Assembly: GCA_025361205.1 (NCBI GenBank)
Contig: JANYAS010000101.1
Coordinates: 1 to 44,186 of the forward strand
Origin: Holophagaceae bacterium
Lineage (GTDB): Bacteria; Acidobacteriota; Holophagae; Holophagales; Holophagaceae
Reading direction: 5' to 3'
DNA: 44,186 nucleotides
Shown here: in pieces, positions 27,381 through 35,861 of the stretch
How the letters are laid out: each line of letters opens with the position of its first letter
Position numbering within the stretch: the stretch's first letter is position 1
Notes under the pieces: model-generated
What the model was told of the DNA's origin: nothing
What the model saw: the letters and a program-made list of their open reading frames with translations, nothing else
Databases searched by the model: none
Made by a program: the position numbers and the translations under genes

Positions 27381-28139
27381 ATGTCCCGGGCTCTGGAGGC
27401 CTATCTCGCCCAAGTGAATTCAGGCCTCAAGGGGCTGACGCGCCGTCGTCGCCTGATGCTGGTGCGCGAGTTGGAGGCCCACCTGCGGGACGAGGCCGAA
27501 GCCCGGGGCATCGAGTCCGAGCCGGCCATGTCGGCCCTGCTTTCGGAGAAGGAGCACCCCAGCCTGTTGGCGGAGGAACTGGCGATTGGGGAAGGCCAGG
27601 ACGCCAACCATCGGGGCGGCACGGCCCTGGCGGCAGGCATGATCATCGGCTTCGCTACCGGTGGCCACATGTGGTTCGAGGGCTGGCGCTGGTACATCGC
27701 TCTGGCCTTCGCGGCGGCCCAGGGATTGGCGGTCGGCGCCGGGTACTTCTGGGTGCGCCGCCACTGGTTGCGCCTCAATTGTTGGGTGCGCACGCTGGTC
27801 GCCGTGGTGATCACATCGCTGCTTTCCATCCCCCTGGGCTTCACCACCCACCATGGATTCAAGCCTACCCGACTGCTGTACGGGGCCTTCACGGGGTTCC
27901 TTCTGGAGCGCCACAGCCAGGAACGACCTCTTTGGCAGACTCTCCTGGAGCCAGTGGTCTTCACGGCCCTGATGTTCTTCCTGGAGGCAGGTGTTCTGGG
28001 CCGGGTGCGGTTCGAATGGTGGAAAGTCCCCCTGGAACTAAGCTTCAATGCCACCATCCTGCTCAGTGTGATGCTATCGCTCCGGTTCAAGAGGCTCCTT
28101 GCCGAGCGCCGGGTCCTGACACCCCAGGAACAGGGCTGA
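27381..28139 (+). CDS. HAAS-like membrane protein, PadR partner
   Basis: A 252-aa protein. Residues 1-70 form a charged helical domain (YLAQVNSGLKGLTRRRRLML, then RELEAHLRDEAEARG) like the HAAS domain found next to PadR regulators. About six membrane helices follow, from residue 78 to 245. No enzymatic motif is seen. PadR/HAAS pairs are thought to sense membrane signals and tune the regulator. The gene shares the PadR transcript (gap of 11 bases). Family assignment rests on the N-terminal pattern and the neighbour. Confidence 0.7.
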   Translation: MSRALEAYLAQVNSGLKGLTRRRRLMLVRELEAHLRDEAEARGIESEPAMSALLSEKEHPSLLAEELAIGEGQDANHRGGTALAAGMIIGFATGGHMWFEGWRWYIALAFAAAQGLAVGAGYFWVRRHWLRLNCWVRTLVAVVITSLLSIPLGFTTHHGFKPTRLLYGAFTGFLLERHSQERPLWQTLLEPVVFTALMFFLEAGVLGRVRFEWWKVPLELSFNATILLSVMLSLRFKRLLAERRVLTPQEQG

Positions 28140-28277
28140 TCGGGGAATCCCCAGGGCAGATAAGGCAATTCCCCTTGAGCTGGATGGCCTCCAGCGGTAG
28201 ACTGGTCGTCTTGCGTGGACAAGCCGCGTGCAAATACCCCAGTCCAGGGGGCATCCGGTCGGTCACAGGAGGAAGAC

Positions 28278-28550
28278 ATGAAAGAAAAATTGCACCCCGA
28301 ACTTCACGAGGTGAAGGTTCATTGCGCTTGTGGGAACGAGTTCATGACGCGCTCCACCAAGAAAGAGCTGCGCGTGGAGGTCTGCTCCAACTGCCACCCC
28401 TTCTTTACAGGCAAGCAGCGCCTGATGGATGCGGAAGGCCGTGTGGAGAAGTTCAACAGGAAGTACGCCAAGAAGGAGACTCCTGCGGCCCCCGCCGAGG
28501 TCCTGACTGAAGCTGCTGCCGAGACCACCCCTTCGATCACCGAAGCCTAG
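28278..28550 (+). CDS. rpmE: 50S ribosomal protein L31
   Basis: Ribosomal protein of 90 aa. It is the zinc-binding form: cysteines in HCACGN (two) and in [13 protein letters not shown] (CxxC) make the ribbon. The family core ends near residue 70 (FNRKYAKK) and is followed by a Glu/Ala/Pro/Thr tail of about 20 residues that is not part of the conserved protein. A strong SD (AGGAGGA) lies 5 bases before the ATG at 28278. A terminator follows its stop, and prfA comes next, a frequent neighbour. Confidence 0.95.
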   Translation: MKEKLHPELHEVKVHCACGNEFMTRSTKKELRVEVCSNCHPFFTGKQRLMDAEGRVEKFNRKYAKKETPAAPAEVLTEAAAETTPSITEA

Positions 28551-28565
28551 CTGCACCATTCCGAG

Positions 28566-28597
28566 GGACGGGCCGAGCATTCGGCCCGTCCTTTTTT
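28566..28597 (+). terminator. Intrinsic terminator after rpmE
   Basis: An 11-base perfect stem (GGACGGGCCGA / TCGGCCCGTCC) with loop GCAT is followed by six T. It starts 16 bases after the rpmE stop and is a textbook Rho-independent site. It separates rpmE from prfA. Confidence 0.92.
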
Positions 28598-28620
28598 AAT
28601 GCCCTCGGAAAGGAAATCCA

Positions 28621-29694
28621 ATGCTCGAAACGTTAGAAGCTGTAGAGGCCCGCTTTCACGAAGTGGAGGCGCAGCTCCAGGATTCCGCCGTGGTGTCGGA
28701 CCCCAAGCGAGTGCGGGAGTTGTCGAAGCTTCGCTCTGAACTGGAGCCCGTGGTACTGGCCTTTCAGGCCCAGCGCACGCGGCTGAAGCAGTTGGGGGAG
28801 GCCGAGTTCATCCTGGGCGACAGGACCATGGACGCTGAGTACCGCGAGCTGGCTGAACTGGAGATTCCCGACCTGAAGAAGGCCATCGCCGAAGGCGAGG
28901 CCGAGATCAGGCGGCTGCTCATCCCCAAGGACCCGCTCGACGCCAAGAACGTCATCCTCGAGGTCCGGGCCGGCACCGGTGGCGAGGAGGCCGCGCTCTT
29001 CGCCGCGGAGATTTTCCGCATGTACATGCGCTTCGCGGAGCGCCGGGGCTTCAAGGCGACGGTGCTGGACGAAAACCAGGCGGACCAGGGCGGCCTGAAG
29101 GAAGCGGTGGTGGAGATCCAGGGCGAGGGCGCCTATTCGCTGTTTCGCTTTGAGAGTGGCGTCCATCGGGTCCAGCGCGTGCCCAAGACCGAAACCCAGG
29201 GCCGCATCCACACCTCGGCTTGCACCGTGGCTGTCATGCCCGAGGCCGAGGAGGTGGACATCGCCATCCACCCCAATGACCTCCGGGTCGATACCTTCTG
29301 TTCCGGCGGCAAGGGCGGCCAGAGCGTGAACACCACCAAATCGGCCGTGCGCCTCACGCACCTGCCCACCAACACCGTCGTACAGTGCCAGGATGAGCGC
29401 AGTCAGCTCAAGAATATGGCCAAGGCCATGACCGTGCTGCGCAGCCGGCTGCTGGCGAAGGCCCAGGACGAGGCCGATGCCACCCACTCGGCCCTGCGCA
29501 AATCCCAGGTGGGGAGCGGCGACCGCAGCGAGAAGATCCGCACGTACAATTTCCCCCAGGGGCGCGTGACCGATCACCGCGTGGGGGTCACCCTCCACCA
29601 GCTCGACAGCTTCATGGGCGGCCTGATCGAACCCGTCATCGAGCCCCTCCGCGCCGCGTTCGAGGCGGAGCGGTTGCAGGCGCTGGAAGCGTGA
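28621..29694 (+). CDS. prfA: Peptide chain release factor 1
   Basis: Release factor that reads UAA and UAG, 357 aa, normal length. The codon-recognition P-x-T motif is present as PKT at about 188-190 (RVQRVPKTETQGRIHTSACT), which marks RF1 rather than RF2. The catalytic GGQ lies in CSGGKGGQSVNTTKSAVR near residue 233. The N-terminal domain is a coiled coil (1-100). An SD (AAAGGAAA) sits before the ATG. Confidence 0.96.
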   Translation: MLETLEAVEARFHEVEAQLQDSAVVSDPKRVRELSKLRSELEPVVLAFQAQRTRLKQLGEAEFILGDRTMDAEYRELAELEIPDLKKAIAEGEAEIRRLLIPKDPLDAKNVILEVRAGTGGEEAALFAAEIFRMYMRFAERRGFKATVLDENQADQGGLKEAVVEIQGEGAYSLFRFESGVHRVQRVPKTETQGRIHTSACTVAVMPEAEEVDIAIHPNDLRVDTFCSGGKGGQSVNTTKSAVRLTHLPTNTVVQCQDERSQLKNMAKAMTVLRSRLLAKAQDEADATHSALRKSQVGSGDRSEKIRTYNFPQGRVTDHRVGVTLHQLDSFMGGLIEPVIEPLRAAFEAERLQALEA

Positions 29695-29778
29695 TGGGCT
29701 GTGGGCTCTAGGCCGTGGGCTGTGGGAAAGAGCGACCCACCCGTGCTCTCCAGCCTGAGTGTGTCTGCGCTTTCTCTC

Positions 29779-30621
29779 CTACAGCCTAATCGTTACCCGC
29801 TCGGGCGCGGTGAGGCTGAAGGCAATGGGCTTGCCTGCAGGGATGCGGATCACGGTATCGGCCGTCCCGGCGGCCACGGCGGTTCCGGCGAGGGCGCCGG
29901 CGGTGGCGCCACCGAGGGCGTGATCTCCCTGATTCTTCTTGTCCGAGAGGAGGCCGACCAGGGCGCCAAGTGCAGCACCGCCACCGATGAACTTGGCATC
30001 GCGCTCACCCCTGGCGGTGGCCACCACCATGTGGGTGTCGGCATCGATGCCCACGCCCGCGACTTCGGTCAGCTTGATGCCCAGGACACCCTTGCCGTTG
30101 CTCAAGCGCCCGGCGGCGGCACTCTGGGTGACCACGCCGCGGGCACGGCTGCCAGCGCTCCACACCAACCGGCCATCCTGGACGACGTCTGAAGCCAAGG
30201 TACCTTCCCAAGCGTCGCCCGCCTGGTCCTTGTCCGTGCTCAGTTCTCGGGCCAGGCTGATTTCGAGTTTGGTGCCCGTGGGAACATCAACCACCACCGG
30301 TTTGGGAGCCTCCCTGGCTGCGGGGGCCTGGGCCAGGTTGATGGATTCCAGCTTCTTGACTTCGGCGCGCCGCTTGGCGTCCGACACCTGGCGTTCCAGG
30401 GCCTTCACCTGGGATTTGGTGACGTGCTGGAGGGTCTCGGCATCACTGCCGGTGACCTTGCCTGATTTGGCTTCCGCCAGTTGCTGCTCAAGCTGGGCCA
30501 CTTTGGCATCCGCAGCCTTGGCGGCTTCCTCGGCTTGGATGGCCGCTTCACTCTTGTGGTTGCAGGCCACGGTGAAGACCAGGGCTGCTGCGAGTGTCAG
30601 GTGGGAAAGAATGGGCCGCAT
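29779..30621 (-). CDS. Putative lipoprotein with coiled coil and glycine-zipper region
   Basis: A 280-aa exported protein. The N-terminus (LTLAAALVFTVAC) is a lipoprotein-like signal with Cys20; the residue three before the Cys is Thr, so the lipobox is imperfect. Residues about 25-105 form an Ala/Glu/Lys-rich coiled coil. A folded region (TGTKLEISLARELSTDKDQA) follows, then a Gly/Ala-rich glycine-zipper stretch (GGGAALGALVGLLSDKK, GGATAGALAGTAVAAG). The ending resembles proteins that associate with the envelope. GGAGG precedes the ATG. It is convergent with prfA and divergent from hrcA. Specific function unknown. Confidence 0.82.
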   Translation of the reverse strand: MRPILSHLTLAAALVFTVACNHKSEAAIQAEEAAKAADAKVAQLEQQLAEAKSGKVTGSDAETLQHVTKSQVKALERQVSDAKRRAEVKKLESINLAQAPAAREAPKPVVVDVPTGTKLEISLARELSTDKDQAGDAWEGTLASDVVQDGRLVWSAGSRARGVVTQSAAAGRLSNGKGVLGIKLTEVAGVGIDADTHMVVATARGERDAKFIGGGAALGALVGLLSDKKNQGDHALGGATAGALAGTAVAAGTADTVIRIPAGKPIAFSLTAPERVTIRL

Positions 30622-30643
30622 GGAACCTCCAGAGAGTGGGTCA

Positions 30644-30667
30644 GGGTGCCGTATAGTATGGCATCCC
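30644..30667. promoter_or_regulatory. Candidate hrcA promoter with inverted repeat
   Basis: GGGTGCC and GGCATCCC form an imperfect inverted repeat separated by exactly 9 bases (GTATAGTAT), the spacer length of CIRCE, but the arms do not match the CIRCE sequence. The spacer contains TATAGT, a good -10 element about 30 bases before the hrcA ATG. No -35 is evident. It could be a diverged operator; this is a weak call. Confidence 0.3.
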
Positions 30668-30683
30668 CGATGGGAACTTCCAG

Positions 30684-31754
30684 ATGTCCCGACCCAACCT
30701 CAACGCCCGTGGCGAATCCGTTCTGCGCACCCTCATCGAGACCTACCTCGAGGCCGGCGAGCCCGTGGGTTCGAGGCTGTTGGCCAAACGCAATCCCGAG
30801 CCCCTCTCCAGCGCCACCATCCGGAATGTGCTGTCCGACCTCGAGGACGAAGCACTGGTAGCTCAGCCGCATGCCTCGGCGGGCCGAGTTCCCACCGAGC
30901 TCGCCTACCGGTACTACGTGGACCGTTGGCTCAAGACCCTGCCACCGGATCCGGAGGTCGAAGGTCGTCTCTCCGCGGCCCTGGATGGCCTGGAACTCGA
31001 TCCCGAGTCCTGGGCCCGCCAAGCCAGCCGCACCCTGGCGGAAGTCATGGGCGGCGTCTGCGTGGCCTTGCCCCTGCCCCTCGCCCAAAGTCGGCTGGTG
31101 CGGATGGAGTTCGTGTCCGTGAATCCCGGCCGCCTGGTGGCGGTGTGGGTGGGCAGTCTGGGCGAGGTGGAACATCGGCTCATGGAGAATCCCTGGAACC
31201 ACTCCCAGACCGTTCTGACCGAGCTGGGGAACTACGCCACGGCTCACTTCGCCGGCCTCACCCTGGTAGAGATGCGTTCCCGGCTGCTGGAAGCCCTGCG
31301 GGCCGGTGCCGAAGAAGGGGAATTCCTCCGGGGCCGCCTCCAGGAATTGGCAGCGCGCTGGCCGGAGGATCCCGGTGCCGCGGACCCGCGGGTGATGGTG
31401 TCTGGCCTGGGGAAGTTGGGCGGCCTGCCCGAGTTCGAGGACGTGTCGCGGTTCCGCGCCCTGGTGGCCGCCTTCGAGGAACACGGGCGGCTGGCCCACC
31501 TGTTGAATGCCTTCACCGACCGTGCCTCCGAGGACGTCCAGCTGCTGCTCGGCACGGAGAACCCCTACTTCGAGGCCTGGCCGCTGGCAACGGCGGTGAG
31601 GACCGTGGCCCTGGGGCCCTCGGGGTTCGTCACCTTTGCCCTGGTGGGCCCTCTTCGCATGGACTACGGCAGGGTCCTGGGCGGACTGCGCTGGTGGTCC
31701 CGGCAGGTCCAGTGCCGGAGAGAACGGACCCTGCGTCCCCAATCTCTGCCTTGA
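30684..31754 (+). CDS. hrcA: Heat-inducible transcription repressor HrcA
   Basis: Repressor of chaperone operons, 356 aa. The N-terminal winged helix is clear (VLRTLIETYLEAGEPVGSRL, then SSATIRNVLSDLEDEALVAQ, with PHASAGRVPTELAYRYYVD). The rest is the GAF-like dimerisation domain with the family ending (LGPLRMDYGRVLGGLRWW is present in slightly changed form). It heads hrcA-grpE-dnaK-dnaJ, the arrangement expected for HrcA control. No canonical CIRCE is visible in front of hrcA, grpE or dnaK, so its target here is unclear. Confidence 0.93.
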   Translation: MSRPNLNARGESVLRTLIETYLEAGEPVGSRLLAKRNPEPLSSATIRNVLSDLEDEALVAQPHASAGRVPTELAYRYYVDRWLKTLPPDPEVEGRLSAALDGLELDPESWARQASRTLAEVMGGVCVALPLPLAQSRLVRMEFVSVNPGRLVAVWVGSLGEVEHRLMENPWNHSQTVLTELGNYATAHFAGLTLVEMRSRLLEALRAGAEEGEFLRGRLQELAARWPEDPGAADPRVMVSGLGKLGGLPEFEDVSRFRALVAAFEEHGRLAHLLNAFTDRASEDVQLLLGTENPYFEAWPLATAVRTVALGPSGFVTFALVGPLRMDYGRVLGGLRWWSRQVQCRRERTLRPQSLP

Positions 31755-31837
31755 CTGTCTATACTGCTGCGATGGCCACCGACAACCCCCATGTACCCGA
31801 ACGCCCTCCGACCACCCCCACCGGGGAGGTAGAAGAC

Positions 31838-32479
31838 ATGGTTGATCTCAACCTGGACGAGAGCTTGGAGGGCGACCTGCAGTCTGTGGCTGACGAAGTG
31901 GCCTCTGAGTACCACACCCAGGTGGTGCCGGAGATGGACCTCGTGGATCTGCCCCAGCCTTCCTCCGAGGCGGAGGGGCGGGTGGATCTGGAGTCGGCCC
32001 TCGTCCAGGCCGAGCACCAGATGGAGGACCTACTCCGGCGCGAGGCCGACCTGATGGATCACCAGCGCCGGCTGGCGGCGGATTTCAACAACTTCCGCAA
32101 CCGGGTTCAGCGGGATATCTCCCTGGCGGTGGAGCAGTCCGAACGCAAGATCCTCCTTGAGCTGCTGCCAGTGCTCGACAACTTCGAACGCGGGCTGGGG
32201 TCCAGCTACCAGGACATGGAATCCTTCCGTGCCGGCGTGGACCTCATCCGCAAGCAGTTTCTCGAGGTCCTGCGGAGGCTGAACGTGGAGGTCTTGCCGC
32301 TCCAGGTTGGCGATCCCTTCGACGCCCTCAATGCCGAGGCGCTCACGACCTTCAGTGATCCCAACCTTCCGGATGGTTCGGTGGCGGCGGTCTTCGAGCG
32401 CGGATTCAACCTTCGGGGACAGCTCCTCCGGGCGGCGCGCGTCGTGGTGAACAGGCGCCAGGATTCGGGAAAGTCCTAG
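31838..32479 (+). CDS. grpE: Nucleotide exchange factor GrpE
   Basis: Cofactor that releases ADP from DnaK. An acidic disordered N-terminus leads into the long dimer helix (QAEHQMEDLLRREADLMDHQ, then RRLAADFNNFRNRVQRDI) and the beta-wing (NAEALTTFSDPNLPDGSVAA, VFERGFNLRGQLLRAARVVV). The ATG at 31838 has GGGGAGG 8 bases before it and is preferred, giving 213 aa. An ATG at 31772 would give 235 aa but has no SD, and the extra codons include rare GTA. It lies 83 bases after hrcA and 76 before dnaK. Confidence 0.9.
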   Translation: MVDLNLDESLEGDLQSVADEVASEYHTQVVPEMDLVDLPQPSSEAEGRVDLESALVQAEHQMEDLLRREADLMDHQRRLAADFNNFRNRVQRDISLAVEQSERKILLELLPVLDNFERGLGSSYQDMESFRAGVDLIRKQFLEVLRRLNVEVLPLQVGDPFDALNAEALTTFSDPNLPDGSVAAVFERGFNLRGQLLRAARVVVNRRQDSGKS

Positions 32480-32480
32480 C

Positions 32481-32519
32481 GGGTTCCAACGCTTATGCTG
32501 GAAGGGTCATCGAGAACCC
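32481..32519. promoter_or_regulatory. Nested inverted repeats upstream of dnaK
   Basis: GGGTTC (32481-32486) pairs with GAACCC (32514-32519). Inside them TTCCA (32484-32488) pairs with TGGAA (32499-32503). The region lies between grpE and dnaK and could fold in RNA or bind a protein. A TATGCT resembling a -10 falls inside. Function not established. Confidence 0.25.
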
Positions 32520-32555
32520 ACTACCATGTAGACGCGACCCCCCGGAGTTTTACCC

Positions 32556-34421
32556 ATGGCAGGCAAACTGATCGGCATTGATCTGGGCACGACCAACAGT
32601 TGCGTCTGCGTGATGGAGGGCGGTGACTCCCGGGTCATCCCCAACCGTGAAGGCAGCCGAACCACCCCCTCCGTCGTCGCCTTCACCGACAAGGGCGATG
32701 TCCTGGTGGGCCACATCGCCAAGCGGCAGGCCGTCACGAATCCCCAGCGCACCCTGTTCGCCGTGAAGCGGCTCATCGGGCAGCGCTTCCAGTCCCCGAG
32801 GGTACAGGAGGCGGTCTCGCGCCTGCCGTTCCCGGTAGTGTCCGCGCCCAACGGTGATGCGTGGCTCCGGGTCGGCGAGCGCGACTACGCCCCCCCCGAG
32901 GTCTCGGCCATCGTCCTGCGGTCCCTGAAGCAGGCGGCCGAAGCCTTCCTGCATGAGGAAGTGACCGACGCCGTGATTACCGTCCCTGCCTACTTCGATG
33001 ATGCCCAGCGCCAGGCCACGAAGGATGCTGGCAAGATCGCGGGTCTGAACGTCCAGCGCATCATCAACGAGCCCACGGCCGCAGCCTTGGCCTATGGCTT
33101 CAACAAGAAGGGCGTGAAGCAGATCCTGGGCATCTACGACTTCGGCGGCGGCACCATCGACTTTACCCTGATGGAGATGAACGACGGTGTCTTCGAGGTG
33201 CTGGCCACCAGCGGCGACACGTTCCTCGGCGGGGAAGACATCGATCAGGAAATCCAGAATTGGCTGGTGCACCTGTTCCGCGAAAAGACCGGCATCGATC
33301 TCTCGGGCGACCGCATGGCGTTGCAGCGGCTCAAGGAGGCCAGCGAAAAGGCCAAGTGCGAACTCTCCACCCTGGACCGGGTCGAGATCCGGCTCCCCTT
33401 CATCGCCCAGGGTCCCAGCGGGCCCCAGCATCTGGAGGCGACCCTCACCCGCGAGCAGCTGGAAGAGATGGTCAAGGGGCTGGTCGAACTCACCCTCGTC
33501 CCCATCAAGGACGCCCTTGAACAGGGTGGCAAGACCCCGAAGCAGGTGGAAGAGGTGATCCTGGTCGGCGGTCAGACGCGCATGCCCCTGGTGCAGCGCA
33601 TGGTGCGCGACTTCTTTGGCAAAGAGCCGAACCGCAGCATCAACCCCGACGAAGTGGTGGCAGTTGGCGCTTCCATCCAGGGCGCCGTGCTGAAGGGCGA
33701 CATCAAGGACCTGGTGCTGCTCGACGTCACCCCGCTGTCCCTCGGCATCGAGACCCAGGGCGGTGGCTTTGTGAAGATCATCCAGCGCAATGCCACGATC
33801 CCCACCCGCGACGCCCGCACCTTCACCACGGTCACGGACAACCAGGCCCGGGTGGAAATCCACGTGCTCCAGGGTGAACGCGAGCTGGCCGAGCACAATA
33901 AGAGCCTGGGCCGGTTCGACCTCATCAACCTCCCGCCCCTGCCCAAGGGCGTGCCCCAGATCGAGGTCGCCTTCGACATCGACTCCAATGGCATCGTGAA
34001 GGTCTCCGCCCGCGATCTGATGACAGGGCTCGAGCAGAGCATGAGCATCCGACCCAGTTCCGGTCTTTCGGAGCTGGAAATCCAGCGCATGATCCGCGAG
34101 GCTCTGGCCAACGCGGAAACCGACGTGAAGAAGCGGGACACCCTCAAGTACATCGCGTCCGCCGAAGGCCTGATCTTCTCCTGCGACAAGAGCTTCATCG
34201 AGTGCGGCAAATACCTCACGGACGAGCAGCAAACTCTGGTGCGGGATGTCCTCTCCCGGGCCCGTCAGGCCGTGGCCTCGCAGGATACCGAGGCCCTGCG
34301 CGGCTGCGAAACCCGGTTGCTGGAGGCGCAGGACCTCCTGACTGAGGCCGTCCTGGCGGCCAGTGAAGCCATGATGGCCTCACTGGATGGGGACGGCGAA
34401 GGCGCTGTGCCGCCCAACTAG
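32556..34421 (+). CDS. dnaK: Chaperone protein DnaK (Hsp70)
   Basis: ATP-driven chaperone of 621 aa. The nucleotide-binding domain (1-375) shows IGIDLGTTNSCV, VPAYFDDAQRQATKDAG, NEPTAAALAYGF and VILVGGQTRMPLVQ. The linker reads LLLDVTPLSLGIE, and the substrate-binding domain follows (VLQGERELAEHNKSLGRFDL). The phosphate-2 motif is DFGGGTIDFTLME, where most DnaKs have DLGGGTFDVS. The C-terminal lid is compact, has three cysteines, and ends GEGAVPPN without the acidic tail common in DnaK. The sequence is thus somewhat divergent; a second DnaK elsewhere in the genome is possible. Context (hrcA, grpE, dnaJ) supports the name. Confidence 0.93.
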   Translation: MAGKLIGIDLGTTNSCVCVMEGGDSRVIPNREGSRTTPSVVAFTDKGDVLVGHIAKRQAVTNPQRTLFAVKRLIGQRFQSPRVQEAVSRLPFPVVSAPNGDAWLRVGERDYAPPEVSAIVLRSLKQAAEAFLHEEVTDAVITVPAYFDDAQRQATKDAGKIAGLNVQRIINEPTAAALAYGFNKKGVKQILGIYDFGGGTIDFTLMEMNDGVFEVLATSGDTFLGGEDIDQEIQNWLVHLFREKTGIDLSGDRMALQRLKEASEKAKCELSTLDRVEIRLPFIAQGPSGPQHLEATLTREQLEEMVKGLVELTLVPIKDALEQGGKTPKQVEEVILVGGQTRMPLVQRMVRDFFGKEPNRSINPDEVVAVGASIQGAVLKGDIKDLVLLDVTPLSLGIETQGGGFVKIIQRNATIPTRDARTFTTVTDNQARVEIHVLQGERELAEHNKSLGRFDLINLPPLPKGVPQIEVAFDIDSNGIVKVSARDLMTGLEQSMSIRPSSGLSELEIQRMIREALANAETDVKKRDTLKYIASAEGLIFSCDKSFIECGKYLTDEQQTLVRDVLSRARQAVASQDTEALRGCETRLLEAQDLLTEAVLAASEAMMASLDGDGEGAVPPN

Positions 34422-34430
34422 GCACAGTCA

Positions 34431-34684
34431 TCAGTCCTTGGTCGTTCATGGGGGGGCCACCGGCCCCCCCCCATTTTGTGGGCTTGGCGCCGAGAATAGC
34501 CCGGGACCTGGAATTCCAGAGTGACCTCTCCCAGCAATCGGGGTTTTTAGGGGAGAATGGGAGGCTGATTCGGTTGTCACGGGGAACGACCTGCCTGGTG
34601 GCCGGTTTCGCCAAAGCCATCACGAAGACGCCCCGATCAGCCAACTGCCCCGAGTGTTGATGGCTCATGAAGACTGAGGACTGA
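34431..34684. repeat. Intergenic segment bounded by inverted repeats, dnaK-dnaJ
   Basis: The 270-base gap between dnaK and dnaJ holds no gene. TCAGTCCTTGGTCGTTCATG at its left (34431-34450) is an imperfect inverted copy of CATGAAGACTGAGGACTGA at its right (34666-34684). The right arm supplies the likely dnaJ SD (GAGGA). The interior includes the GC-rich hairpin and no coding sequence that I recognise. The element could be a small non-autonomous insertion or a dispersed intergenic repeat. Confidence 0.45.
34448..34473 (+). terminator. GC-rich hairpin after dnaK
   Basis: A run of seven G plus CC pairs with GG plus C-run across an ACC loop (ATGGGGGGGCC / GGCCCCCCCCCAT), about 27 bases after the dnaK stop. 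ATTTTG follows, a short T-tract. Probably a terminator or attenuator between dnaK and dnaJ. Confidence 0.6.
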
Positions 34685-34691
34685 CGAAAAA

Positions 34692-35855
34692 ATGAAACGA
34701 GACTACTACGAAGTGCTTGGTATCCCGAAGGACGCCGGAGCCGATGAACTGAAGAAGGCCTACCGCAAGCTGGCCATGGAACTGCATCCCGACCGCAATC
34801 CAGGCAACAAGGCAGCGGAGGAGAAGTTCAAGGAGGCCGCCGAGGCTTACAGCGTCCTGTCCGACGCCGAGAAGCGAAAGGTCTATGACCAGTTCGGCCA
34901 CGCGGGCCTGGGCGGCGCCGGTGGCGGTGGCCAGCAGTTCCAGTTCGATCCCAATCAGTTCGCGGGTTTCGAGGACATCCTGGGCAGCTTTTTCGGGGGC
35001 GGCCTTTTCGGTGATCTCTTCGGCGGGGGTCGCCGCCGGTCCAACGGGGAGGAGCGGGGCTCCGACCTGCAGTACAACCTCAAACTCAGCTTTCACGACG
35101 CCGTCTTCGGCAAGGACGCGGTGGAGCTTTCCATCCCCCGTCTCGAAGCCTGTGATACCTGTCGCGGGTCTGGCTGCGAGGCGGGAACACGTCCCGAGAC
35201 CTGCCCCCAGTGCCGGGGCGAAGGACAGGTGGCCGTGCGGCAGGGCCCCTTCCATATGCTCACCCCTTGCCCCCGCTGCGAGGGCCGGGGCCGCTTCATC
35301 CCCAAGCCCTGCCGCGAGTGCAAGGGTGAGGGCCGTATCCATCGGAAGTCCAAGGTCAGCTTCAAGGTGCCTGCGGGCGTGGACCGGGGCACCCGGCTTC
35401 GGCTCCAAAACCAAGGCGAGTCGGGCCGTTTCGGGGGAGGCACGGGGGACCTCTTCGTGGTCTTCGACGTGGAGTCAGATCCCCGTTATGAACGGGATGG
35501 CAGTGACCTCCACCAGCGGCTCGAAGTCCACTGGCCATTGCTGGTGACCGGTGGCGCGCTGGAAGTGGAGACACCCTATGGCACGGACAAGGTGAAACTG
35601 GCTGCGGGAACCCCCGCCGACCACGTGGTAAAGCTGGTGAATGCCGGTGTCCCCCGTCTCCAGGGGAGCGGCCGCGGCGACCTCTACCTGCATCTCCGGG
35701 TGGCGGTGCCGAAGTCCCTGAGCGCCGAACAGCGCCAGCTCGTCGAACGGCTCCGCCGGAGCCTCGACGGAGAACCCGCCGAGGGTGAGGAGGAAGATGG
35801 TTTCCTCGCCAAGGTGTTCGGATCCGAGAAGGGTGGCAAGAAGAAGGGGAAGTAG
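34692..35855 (+). CDS. dnaJ: Chaperone protein DnaJ (Hsp40)
   Basis: DnaK cochaperone of 387 aa. The J domain carries HPD at residues 32-34 (ELHPDRNPG). A Gly/Phe-rich region ([25 protein letters not shown]) runs to about 118. Four zinc motifs follow from about residue 153: [24 protein letters not shown] and CRECKGEG. The C-terminal substrate-binding domains come next, with a Lys/Gly-rich end ([11 protein letters not shown]). The J protein is therefore a full type I DnaJ. It converges with the GGDEF gene, whose stop is only 6 bases away. Confidence 0.96.
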   Translation: MKRDYYEVLGIPKDAGADELKKAYRKLAMELHPDRNPGNKAAEEKFKEAAEAYSVLSDAEKRKVYDQFGHAGLGGAGGGGQQFQFDPNQFAGFEDILGSFFGGGLFGDLFGGGRRRSNGEERGSDLQYNLKLSFHDAVFGKDAVELSIPRLEACDTCRGSGCEAGTRPETCPQCRGEGQVAVRQGPFHMLTPCPRCEGRGRFIPKPCRECKGEGRIHRKSKVSFKVPAGVDRGTRLRLQNQGESGRFGGGTGDLFVVFDVESDPRYERDGSDLHQRLEVHWPLLVTGGALEVETPYGTDKVKLAAGTPADHVVKLVNAGVPRLQGSGRGDLYLHLRVAVPKSLSAEQRQLVERLRRSLDGEPAEGEEEDGFLAKVFGSEKGGKKKGK

Positions 35856-35861
35856 CCCCTC

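Noticed and set aside
29939..31771. A long plus-strand frame running into grpE
   Set aside because: It crosses the lipoprotein and hrcA in other frames and joins grpE only by the absence of stops. GrpE homology begins near 31838.
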